NCBI GenBank assembly: GCA_001563965.1
Contig: LKMS01000070.1
Span: 1 to 7,913, forward strand
Direction: 5' to 3'
Origin: Haloferacaceae archaeon PL-Br10_E2g29
Lineage (GTDB): Archaea > Halobacteriota > Halobacteria > Halobacteriales > Haloferacaceae
DNA: 7,913 nt
The notes below the pieces were generated by a model that saw nothing but the letters and a program-made list of their open reading frames with translations, did not search any database and was not told the origin of the DNA. Position 1 is the first letter of the stretch; every line of letters starts with the position of its first letter. Positions 1-5,744 of the stretch are shown here, piece by piece. A program made the position numbers and the translations under genes.

Positions 1-57
1 AACCTCGTCGACGTGCCGGGCAAGGCCATCGATTACGCGAGAGATCGTCGAAACTGA
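1..57 (+). CDS. 3' end of an unidentified upstream gene (partial)
   Basis: Frame 1 is open from the window edge to a TGA at 55-57 and gives an 18-residue C-terminus ending in DYARDRRN. Most of its first 13 codons end in G or C (for example CTC, GTC, GAC, GTG, CCG), as in the surrounding real genes, which favours coding in this frame. Nothing in such a short tail identifies the product. The 112-nt gap that follows contains a TATA-like element, so the next gene probably has its own promoter. This could also be chance open frame. Confidence 0.4.
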   Translation, partial: NLVDVPGKAIDYARDRRN

Positions 58-137
58 CGCCCGAAGCAGCGCCCAACAGAGCAACACACACAACGGTTTT
101 GGGCACGAATGTGACAACACGTTGCATAGGGGATACG

Positions 138-145
138 TTTAATTA
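138..145 (+). promoter_or_regulatory. TATA-like box of the ribbon-helix-helix gene
   Basis: TTTAATTA lies in an AT-rich patch centred about 28 nt before the ATG at 170. That spacing fits a leaderless transcript starting at or next to the start codon, common in haloarchaea. No well-spaced Shine-Dalgarno sequence is present. The assignment rests on spacing and composition only. Confidence 0.5.
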
Positions 146-169
146 CCCGTCTGAGAGTTATAGGGTGTC

Positions 170-586
170 ATGGTCAAGTCGACTGTTCGGTTCTCCGAAA
201 CGGTCATGGACCGGGTCGAAGAGCTTGTAGAAGGTGAGACCTTCTCGAGCAAGTCCGAGTTTCAGCGGTTTGCCGTCGAGTTCGTCCTCTCCGAAATCGA
301 CGACTATGAACCTGAAATGCTTGATTTTGAGGACGTTCGCGACGAGGTGTTTCCCACCCAACCGACGGCCCGCGATATCGAGGCTGTCGGCGACCCCGGC
401 GGCGAGTTCTATCAGGTTGCCGCGCGCGTCCGGCAGTTCGCCTACCGCGGCGAGATCGAAACCGCCCGTGACCTCATCGACACGCACTATGCGGCCTCCG
501 ATCCACGGTGTATGATTCTCGACGATATCGTCGAGGCCGCCAGACAGCAGTCGACGTGTCAGACCGACCACGAAACCCCCGACTGA
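170..586 (+). CDS. Ribbon-helix-helix (CopG/CdrL-like) transcriptional regulator
   Basis: A 138-aa acidic protein. Residues 2-8 (VKSTVRF) look like the DNA-contacting beta strand of a ribbon-helix-helix domain. Residues 9-21 form helix 1 and residues 27-43, opening with SKSEFQRFAVEFVL, form helix 2; the KSE turn is typical of CopG-type regulators. Such proteins bind DNA as dimers. After the domain comes an acidic linker (44-75), then a predicted helical region (about 79-125) with no match I recognise, possibly for oligomerisation or ligand binding. The architecture, a short domain plus long tail, resembles the long member (CdrL) of the haloarchaeal CdrS/CdrL cell-division regulators, but I cannot confirm orthology and ftsZ2 is not visible. 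The ATG at 170 was chosen because it starts just before the beta strand and has a TATA-like box at the right distance. TGA stop. Confidence 0.8.
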   Translation: MVKSTVRFSETVMDRVEELVEGETFSSKSEFQRFAVEFVLSEIDDYEPEMLDFEDVRDEVFPTQPTARDIEAVGDPGGEFYQVAARVRQFAYRGEIETARDLIDTHYAASDPRCMILDDIVEAARQQSTCQTDHETPD

Positions 587-627
587 TCGAACCGTTTGCT
601 TGACGCCGACGTGACCGAGCCGAACGC

Positions 628-633
628 TTTTTT
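628..633 (+). terminator. Oligo-T run, candidate terminator of the regulator gene
   Basis: Six consecutive T residues occur 42 nt after the regulator's stop codon. Archaeal RNA polymerase can terminate at such U-rich tracts without a hairpin. The run also lies 23-28 nt before the next start codon, so it could instead be part of that gene's TATA-like promoter element. Confidence 0.35.
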
Positions 634-655
634 CTCAACCGGCCTCAGTGGAACT

Positions 656-1234
656 ATGACCGATCCACACGTCGTTGCGCTCGTTGGCAGCCTTCGAACC
701 GGGAGCTACACACGGATTGCGACAACCCGCGCGCTTGCGGCTGCCGAGTCCGTGGGCGCAACAACCGAACTCATCGACCTCCGCGAGTACGACCTCCCGG
801 CATTCGATCCGGGTCGTGACTCACCGGGCGATAGCGCCGCGCTCACCGCCAGTGTCGACGCGGCCGACTCGATTTTACTCGCCAGTCCGATGTAGCACGG
901 GTCGTACTCGGGCGTGTTTAAAAACGCCATCGACTACTGCGGATTTGACGAGTTCGAGGGGAAAACCGTCGGCCTCCTGGCCGTCTCCGGCGGCTCGTTC
1001 CCGCTGACGACGCTCGAACACCTGCGCTCGGTCTGTCGGGCGCTCAACGCGTGGGTGATTCCCCATCAGGCCGCGATCCCCAACGGCCGCACCGCGTTTG
1101 CCGACGGCGAGTTCGTCGACGAAAAAACCGCAAACCGGGTCGACACGCTCGGCCATCGGCTGGTGCAGTACGCCGATATCGAACCCGAAACGTCGACGTT
1201 CGAAGCCGGGCAGAACGAAGGAGCGACCGACTAA
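656..1234 (+). pseudogene. NADPH-dependent FMN reductase family, interrupted by an in-frame TAG
   Basis: One frame from ATG 656 to TAA 1232-1234 covers a complete flavodoxin-like NAD(P)H:FMN reductase (193 codons including stops, the usual family size of about 180-195 residues). The N-terminus has the phosphate-binding motif GSLRTGSYT (residues 11-19). The family flavin-loop signature SPxYHGSYSGxxKNAIDY follows at 77-94, but codon 80 (893-895) is TAG where Tyr (TAC) is expected. The frame then continues with VGLLAVSGG (105-113) and no further stop or indel. Intact, the enzyme would reduce FMN or a quinone/azo-type acceptor in the cytosol. A single C-to-G change accounts for the lesion. Explanations are a recent nonsense mutation, a base-call error or stop-codon readthrough. 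A restart at GTG 914 would lack the FMN phosphate loop and is unlikely to be functional. Confidence 0.85.
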
Positions 1235-1290
1235 CCTCTTCGGCACCGATTGCGGGACAAGAGTTAAGCGATCTGCCACGAAATATGTGG

Positions 1291-1294
1291 GGAG
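1291..1294 (+). promoter_or_regulatory. Shine-Dalgarno-like GGAG before the universal stress protein
   Basis: GGAG sits 5 nt before the ATG at 1300, within TGGGGAGTTACC. It supports that start over the longer in-frame extension beginning at 1051, which would overlap the reductase frame and has no family similarity. Confidence 0.5.
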
Positions 1295-1299
1295 TTACC

Positions 1300-1878
1300 A
1301 TGGCACTCTACGAGCGGATTCTGGTTCCCACCGACGGCTCCGAGGAGGGGCTGCGAGCGGTTGCACACGCGATCGACCTCGCGGCGATCCATGACGCGGC
1401 GGTGTCAGCGGTGTACGTTATCAACACGGCGAGCTACAACGGGCTCCCGATGGAAACGGCGTGGGAACAGGTTGACCAGCTGTTGCAGGATGACGCGTCC
1501 GAGGCGGTCGGATCGGTCACAGCACTCGGTGAACGCCATGGCGTCGATGTCGACACCACCGTTGTCGAGGGCTCGCCGAGTACCGAAATCCTCCGCCTCG
1601 CCGACCGCGACGACTGCGACCTGATCGTCATGGGAACCCGGGGCCGTGGCGGTATCGACCGACTGCTGCTCGGAAGCGTCACCGAAAAGGTCGTTCGCGG
1701 CGCACGGGTTCCGGTGTTGACTATCCGTGTCGGCGAAAAGCCGGCCGAACTTCCCGGCCAGCAAGAGCCTGCTGCGGTCACAGCCAATGCTGATACCAAC
1801 AGGGGCGATCCTGAGAGCGATTCGGAACGGACACAGAATACGGCTAGCGGAACCACGGACGGGTTTCCGACCGGCTGA
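1300..1878 (+). CDS. Universal stress protein, UspA family
   Basis: A 192-aa protein with one Usp domain (about residues 1-145) and an extra tail. It opens with YERILVPTDGSE (4-15), the classic first strand with the conserved Asp. The nucleotide-binding motif G-2X-G-9X-G-S is complete: G112, G115, G125 and S126 within MGTRGRGGIDRLLLGS. The final strand VPVLTIRV is at 137-144. An intact motif suggests an ATP-binding member. Usp proteins are cytosolic dimers linked to stress survival, and the exact role here is unknown. Residues 148-192 are rich in Asp, Glu, Asn, Thr and Gly with no expected fold; a typical single-domain Usp ends near 145. The start is set by the Usp N-terminus and a GGAG element. 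The gene lies 65 nt after the broken reductase and converges on the biotin ligase gene. TGA stop. Confidence 0.92.
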   Translation: MALYERILVPTDGSEEGLRAVAHAIDLAAIHDAAVSAVYVINTASYNGLPMETAWEQVDQLLQDDASEAVGSVTALGERHGVDVDTTVVEGSPSTEILRLADRDDCDLIVMGTRGRGGIDRLLLGSVTEKVVRGARVPVLTIRVGEKPAELPGQQEPAAVTANADTNRGDPESDSERTQNTASGTTDGFPTG

Positions 1879-1912
1879 GTGCAGGCAGCTGACGCCCCAC
1901 ATGAACACACAA

Positions 1913-1916
1913 TTTT
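1913..1916 (+). terminator. Short T tract in the convergent gap
   Basis: AATTTT lies 35 nt after the universal stress protein stop, inside the 54-nt gap between two convergent genes. It is the only T-rich patch there and could serve as a weak archaeal terminator. A run of only four T is poor evidence. Confidence 0.2.
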
Positions 1917-1932
1917 CGCCGGCGGTGTCGAT

Positions 1933-2940
1933 TTACCGCGACGCCGGCCGAAGGTGTTCGCAGTCGCCCGCATGGACGACCCGCTCGCCCGAATCGGTGT
2001 CGATCACGAGCGCCCCGGGAAACCGAACGTCGACCGCGCGCCCTTCAATTGTTTCGCGCGCGGTGTCGACACGAACGCGTTGGCCGAGCGTCGTCGCGTG
2101 GGTTCGCCAGCGCGAAAGCACGGTTTTTGGCTCCGCAAGCAGCGTCGAAAAGCGGGTCAACAGCTCTTGAACCACCGCACGCCGATCGACATCGCCGACC
2201 TGTTCGCGTAGGCTCGTTGCACCCGGCGGGAGCGCCGATTGGTCGATGTTGGCGTTGATGCCGATGCCGAGTAACACCCATGACACGCGGTCGGCTTCGC
2301 CCTCCATCTCGGTGAGAATCCCGGCGAGTTTTTGACCGCCGCGACCGGCAGTGTCGGTACCGCGGTCGGTGTCGCCGCGGTTGCTGTCGGCTGCGTCGGC
2401 AACGGCGTCACCCCCGGTTTCGACCAACACATCGTTGGGCCATTTGAGCACGGCGTCGACGCCGACCGACTGACAGGCTTCGACCGTTGCTACGCCCGCA
2501 GCGAGCGTTGCAATCGGTACCTGCGCCGTCGGCAGGTCGGGCTGACAGACGACCGAACACCAGATGCCGCCGCGTGGGGCAGTCCACGCACGCCCGCGTC
2601 GACCCCGACTGGTCGTCTGTTCGTCGGCGACGACGGCGATATCGCGTTCGCCGGCGGTGGCCAGTTCGCGAGCCCGATCGTTGGTCGATGAAACCGAGTC
2701 GTGGTACTCGATTCGGTAGGGTGCGTCGAGGTCGAACGCGATGGCCGCCGCGCCATACTCGGGGACGCCCCGTACCACGTAGCCCGCCGCTGTGCTGTCG
2801 ATGTCGAACCCCTCGGTGCGCAGCGCGTCGACCTGTTTCCAGACGGCCGCTCGCGAGAGACCGAGCTGCTCGGCGAGTTCCGGTCCGCTGACCGGGCCGG
2901 ATTCGAGCGCCGACAGCAGCGCGCGCCGCGTCTCGTTCAT
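1933..2940 (-). CDS. birA: Biotin-[acetyl-CoA-carboxylase] ligase / biotin operon repressor
   Basis: A 335-aa two-function protein. Residues 1-55 form a winged helix-turn-helix (SGPELAEQLGLSRAAVWKQV, 18-37), so it probably also represses transcription. The ligase domain activates biotin to biotinyl-AMP and moves it to a lysine of a biotin carboxyl carrier protein. Its signatures are SSTNDRA (84-90), the biotinyl-AMP loop SRGRRGRAW (111-119), KWPNDVL (166-172), KLAGILTEM (204-212) and GIGINAN (225-231). A C-terminal SH3-like domain covers about 283-331. An acidic, Gly-rich insert of about 30 residues (174-203) separates KWPNDVL from KLAGI, where bacterial enzymes have only a few residues. The ATG at 2940 was preferred to the GTG at 2958 because the helix-turn-helix domain starts directly after it. 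It is divergent from cofD (68-nt gap) and convergent with the universal stress protein. TAA stop. Confidence 0.93.
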   Translation of the reverse strand: MNETRRALLSALESGPVSGPELAEQLGLSRAAVWKQVDALRTEGFDIDSTAAGYVVRGVPEYGAAAIAFDLDAPYRIEYHDSVSSTNDRARELATAGERDIAVVADEQTTSRGRRGRAWTAPRGGIWCSVVCQPDLPTAQVPIATLAAGVATVEACQSVGVDAVLKWPNDVLVETGGDAVADAADSNRGDTDRGTDTAGRGGQKLAGILTEMEGEADRVSWVLLGIGINANIDQSALPPGATSLREQVGDVDRRAVVQELLTRFSTLLAEPKTVLSRWRTHATTLGQRVRVDTARETIEGRAVDVRFPGALVIDTDSGERVVHAGDCEHLRPASR

Positions 2941-2962
2941 ATCGGAACATACGATCACACCG

Positions 2963-2968
2963 ACAAAG
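2963..2968 (-). promoter_or_regulatory. Candidate TATA-like box for birA
   Basis: Read on the minus strand this is CTTTGT, centred about 25 nt before the birA ATG at 2940, a distance that fits a leaderless transcript. The sequence is a poor TATA box, so the call depends mostly on spacing and on the matching element for cofD. Confidence 0.3.
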
Positions 2969-2978
2969 AGCCGTCGGA

Positions 2979-2984
2979 TACAAA
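2979..2984 (+). promoter_or_regulatory. TATA-like box of the cofD operon
   Basis: TACAAA is centred about 27 nt before the cofD ATG at 3009, the distance expected for a leaderless haloarchaeal transcript. No Shine-Dalgarno sequence is seen just upstream of the ATG. It would drive the four overlapping genes that follow. Confidence 0.45.
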
Positions 2985-3008
2985 GCCGTCGACCCCGTAC
3001 TGCGCTTC

Positions 3009-4034
3009 ATGCTTACGTTTCTCGCCGGCGGCACGGGCACGCCGAAACTGCTCGCGGGCGCGCGGCGACTCGTCGATCCCGACCGCCTGACCGTCATCGC
3101 CAACACGGGCGATGACATCGAACTCGGCGGGCTCGTGGTCTGTCCGGATCTCGACACCGTCCTCTTTCACGAGGGCGGCGTGCTCGACACCGATCGCTGG
3201 TGGGGAATCGCCGACGACACCCACGAGACGAACCGGGAACTCCACCGCTTGGCCGACGCCGCCGACCTCGACGGTGGGCCGCAGTATCTCGCCCCGGAGA
3301 AACAGACCACGGGCCGGGAAATCGCGCGTTGGCGACGGTTTTCGGGCGTGGCCGAGTTCATGACGATCGGCGACCGCGACCGCGCGGTTCACATCACTCG
3401 GACGAGCCTCCTCGATTCGGGCGACTCGCTCACCGAGGTCACCGAGACGCTCGCCGAGAGCTTCGGTATCGACCTCACCGTGTTACCGATGAGCGACGAT
3501 CCGGTTGCGACGATAATCGAGACAGCCGATGAGGAGATGCACTTCGAGGAATACTGGGTCGGTCACGGCGGCGAACCCGACGTCCGCGGCGTCGAGTTCC
3601 GCGGCAGCGACACGGCCGAACCGACCGACTCGGTGGCGGACGCACTCACCGATCCGGTCATCATTGGCCCCTCAAATCCGGTGACGAGCATCGGCCCCAT
3701 CTGCGCGCTGGATAGCGTTCGCGAGGCGCTTGCGTCGACCCCGGTTGTCGCGGTCTCGCCGTTCATCGAGGATCGGGTGTTTTCGGGGCCGGCCGCGGAA
3801 CTGTTGGCTGCAGTCGGCCACGAACCGAGCACCCGCGGTGTCGCCGACGCCTACCCGTTTGTCGACGCGTTTGTGTTGGACACCGACGACGCAACCGACC
3901 TCTCGCGACCGACGGTTCGCACCGACACCGAAATCACCGACCGCGACGACAGCGAACGGGTGATGCGCGCGGCGCTTGCGGCGCTCGACCGGGTCGACAA
4001 AGCGGCGAGCAAGGGGTGGGCGGTCGATGTTTGA
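3009..4034 (+). CDS. cofD: 2-phospho-L-lactate transferase (F420 biosynthesis)
   Basis: A 341-aa CofD family enzyme of normal or slightly long size. It moves the phospholactyl group from lactyl-diphospho-guanosine to the deazaflavin Fo, giving F420-0, the core of coenzyme F420. Visible family signatures are the N-terminal nucleotide loop LAGGTGTPKLL (5-15), NTGDDIELGGL (32-42), TIGDRDRAVHITR (119-131), LPMSDDPVATII (159-170), GPSNPVTSIGPI (220-231) and SPFIEDRVFSGPAAELL (250-266). The protein should be cytosolic and Mg-dependent. It starts the operon, preceded by a TATA-like box, and its last 8 nt overlap the next start. The other F420 genes (cofC, cofE, cofG, cofH) are not in the window. TGA stop. 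The family assignment is secure; activity is inferred from it. Confidence 0.95.
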   Translation: MLTFLAGGTGTPKLLAGARRLVDPDRLTVIANTGDDIELGGLVVCPDLDTVLFHEGGVLDTDRWWGIADDTHETNRELHRLADAADLDGGPQYLAPEKQTTGREIARWRRFSGVAEFMTIGDRDRAVHITRTSLLDSGDSLTEVTETLAESFGIDLTVLPMSDDPVATIIETADEEMHFEEYWVGHGGEPDVRGVEFRGSDTAEPTDSVADALTDPVIIGPSNPVTSIGPICALDSVREALASTPVVAVSPFIEDRVFSGPAAELLAAVGHEPSTRGVADAYPFVDAFVLDTDDATDLSRPTVRTDTEITDRDDSERVMRAALAALDRVDKAASKGWAVDV

Positions 4035-4848
4035 GCCGCCGCTAGCGCTGGCGAGTTTGAGCGGCGAGGCCGACGCCAACTGGGCGCTTGCAGGGCGGAA
4101 CCTGGCCGGTGCTGCGTTTCTCGGTGGTATTGCGCTTGACGAGTCCTCGCGAGAAGCCGCTCGAGCGCTTGTTGCTCGTGACCGTCGGGAGTTTCTGCCC
4201 GCCGATCCGGTGACGTTTATTGACGAACAACTGTCGCGAGTCGCTACCGCAGGCCGATCGACTGGGCCGTCGATTCGCCCCGGAATCAACGTCCGAACCA
4301 CGACCGTCGAGCCACTCGAAGCAGTTGCCGAACGGTGTCGCGAGCACGACGCCATCTGCGAACTCAATGCGCACTGTCGACAGCCCGAGTTGACCGAGAT
4401 CGGTTGCGGCGAGACGCTCATGGCCGATACGGATCGGTTGTCACGATTCGTTGCACGCGCGGCCGGAACGGGCGCGGCAGTGAGCGTCAAAGTCCGCGCC
4501 GAGGTCGAGGGCTGTGCGCTCGTGCGTGTCGCCGAAGCCATCGAATCCGCCGGTGGCGACGCGATCCATATCGATGCCATGGACTCGCCGGGTGTCGTCG
4601 CAGACGTGGCTGACGCAACCGATCTGTTCGTCATCGCAAACAACGGCGTTCGCGACCGCGAGACGGTTCAAACGTATTTCGACGCGGGGTGTGATGCGGT
4701 CAGCGTCGGTCGACCGAGCCGTGATCCGATGCGAGCGGTTATGCGCCGCGTTGCCAACGCGGTTGCCACGGCAGCTGGTGCTAGCGATCCGACCGAAGCA
4801 GACGAACGAATCGCCAGCGACGGCGGAAGCGACCGGGTGATTCGATGA
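4027..4848 (+). CDS. Dihydrouridine-synthase-like TIM-barrel flavoprotein
   Basis: A 273-aa protein of the FMN-dependent dihydrouridine synthase / dihydropyrimidine dehydrogenase superfamily. Barrel signatures in order are CELNAHCRQPELTEIGCGE (111-129), where Cys117 matches the catalytic Cys of the Dus NxGCP motif; VSVKVRA (152-158) with the FMN-contacting Lys; DAIHIDAMD (178-186); ANNGVRD (204-210); and the phosphate-binding GCDAVSVGRPS (221-231). Only about 42 residues follow the last motif. Genuine tRNA Dus enzymes have a larger helical RNA-binding domain there, so a tRNA substrate is doubtful and a small-molecule reduction is possible. The ATG at 4027, inside the cofD stop region (ATGTTTGA), begins directly with the barrel; the longer in-frame start at 3976 would lie inside cofD. 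Its TGA overlaps the next ATG by 4 nt. Databases often label such genes tRNA-dihydrouridine synthase. Confidence 0.82.
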   Translation: MFEPPLALASLSGEADANWALAGRNLAGAAFLGGIALDESSREAARALVARDRREFLPADPVTFIDEQLSRVATAGRSTGPSIRPGINVRTTTVEPLEAVAERCREHDAICELNAHCRQPELTEIGCGETLMADTDRLSRFVARAAGTGAAVSVKVRAEVEGCALVRVAEAIESAGGDAIHIDAMDSPGVVADVADATDLFVIANNGVRDRETVQTYFDAGCDAVSVGRPSRDPMRAVMRRVANAVATAAGASDPTEADERIASDGGSDRVIR

Positions 4849-5744
4849 CGGACAGTAACGATGCCAAGACAAAAATCGGTCGCACGGTCGTCGACACCGC
4901 CCAACTCGCACTGCTGTTGGAGGTAAGTGGGACGCCAAAACCCGGCAACGTCGACAGACACCGCGACCTCACCGACCTTCGCTTCGAGCATTTTCTGGCC
5001 GGCGCGGTCGGCGCACGCGCCGGCCTCGCAATGGCTACCCGCGGCGAGCCGATTGGCACATCCTTCGAACGAGCGGTCGCAGGCATGGCGAGACAGCGTG
5101 GCGGCAACACCCAGTTCGGCTGTCTGTTGCTGCTCGTTCCATTGGTTCGGGCGGCCGCAACCGACTCGCTCACGCCCGACGGCGTTCGGCAGGTCGTTGA
5201 AGCAACAACCGTCGAGGACGCCGTCGATTTTTATTGCGCCTTCGAACACGTCGCCGTCGCCGTCGCCGACCCACCGGCCGACGCCGTTGCGCTCGATGTG
5301 CGCCGCGGAAGCGACGCGGTATCGACGCTTCGCGAGCGGGAACTGACGCTCTACGACATCATGGCGCTCTCGGCCACCCGCGAGGCAGAAATCGCCGACG
5401 GCAACGCCCGACTATGGACGAGCGGCTTCGACCGCGCGTTCGACGCGGCCGACGCGCTTTTCGACGGTGACGGGTCGGTGCTCGACCGAACCGCCCGCGT
5501 CTTTCTCGACTGTCTGGCCGCCGAACCTGATTCGCTCATCGCGACCACACATGGCGCGGCGGTCGCCCGCGAGGTTTCACAGCGTGCCGAACGGGTTGCC
5601 GCCGACTGCGACGCGACCGGCGAGTTGGCCGCGGCTGAAGCGCTTGCCGAGGAGTTTGTCGCGGCCGGCTACAACCCCGGAACGACCGCCGATCTGCTCG
5701 CAGCCGCGTTGTTTATTGCGCTCCACCGGGGGTTGGAGCTATGA
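4845..5744 (+). CDS. CitG-like triphosphoribosyl-dephospho-CoA synthase family protein
   Basis: A 299-aa all-helical protein of the CitG/MdcB family. Known bacterial members transfer the triphosphoribosyl part of ATP onto dephospho-CoA, releasing adenine, to make the prosthetic-group precursor of citrate lyase or malonate decarboxylase. The family nucleotide motifs are intact: EVSGTPKPGNVDRHRD (26-41, matching the E...PKPGxVD signature), RGGNTQFG (85-92, matching GxNT) and YNPGTTADLLAAALF (276-290, matching NPGxxADLL). No citrate lyase or malonate decarboxylase gene is visible, and the gene is coupled by 4-nt ATGA overlaps to both neighbours in an F420-linked operon. The acceptor is therefore probably not dephospho-CoA for a lyase; a cofactor-linked ribosyl or phosphoribosyl transfer is my inference. 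The start is the only ATG consistent with the overlap and lies about 25 residues before the first motif. Confidence 0.87.
   Translation: MTDSNDAKTKIGRTVVDTAQLALLLEVSGTPKPGNVDRHRDLTDLRFEHFLAGAVGARAGLAMATRGEPIGTSFERAVAGMARQRGGNTQFGCLLLLVPLVRAAATDSLTPDGVRQVVEATTVEDAVDFYCAFEHVAVAVADPPADAVALDVRRGSDAVSTLRERELTLYDIMALSATREAEIADGNARLWTSGFDRAFDAADALFDGDGSVLDRTARVFLDCLAAEPDSLIATTHGAAVAREVSQRAERVAADCDATGELAAAEALAEEFVAAGYNPGTTADLLAAALFIALHRGLEL

Larger units (their letters stand above)
2963..2991 (+). repeat. Imperfect tandem direct repeat in the birA/cofD divergent promoter
   Basis: ACAAAG followed by CCGTCG occurs twice: 2963-2968 plus 2971-2976 (with a 2-nt AG insert), and 2980-2985 plus 2986-2991 (no insert). 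The copies start 17 nt apart. They fill the centre of the 68-nt gap between the two divergent start codons and overlap both putative TATA elements, so they may be an operator, possibly for the helix-turn-helix of the neighbouring biotin ligase. Two short copies could also be chance. Confidence 0.45.

Noticed and set aside
893..895. Pyrrolysine coded by the TAG codon
   Set aside because: The enzyme family needs Tyr here, the codon is one base from TAC, and I see no pyl gene or recoding element. Mutation or sequencing error is simpler.
1051..1299. In-frame N-terminal extension of the universal stress protein
   Set aside because: It overlaps the reductase frame on the same strand, is Arg-rich as out-of-frame GC-rich DNA usually is, and the Usp fold begins exactly at the ATG at 1300.
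2408..3157. Second minus-strand open frame overlapping birA and cofD
   Set aside because: It is an Arg-rich shadow of birA in another frame that crosses the divergent promoter and the start of cofD, with no domain signature.
3976..4026. Upstream start for the Dus-like protein
   Set aside because: The added residues are Arg-rich and lie inside cofD. The ATG at 4027 overlaps the cofD stop in the usual coupled manner.
3672..4643. Long minus-strand open frame (323 codons)
   Set aside because: It lies antisense to cofD and the Dus-like gene, is Ser/Arg/Ala-rich without recognisable motifs, and is explained by the lack of stops opposite GC-rich genes.
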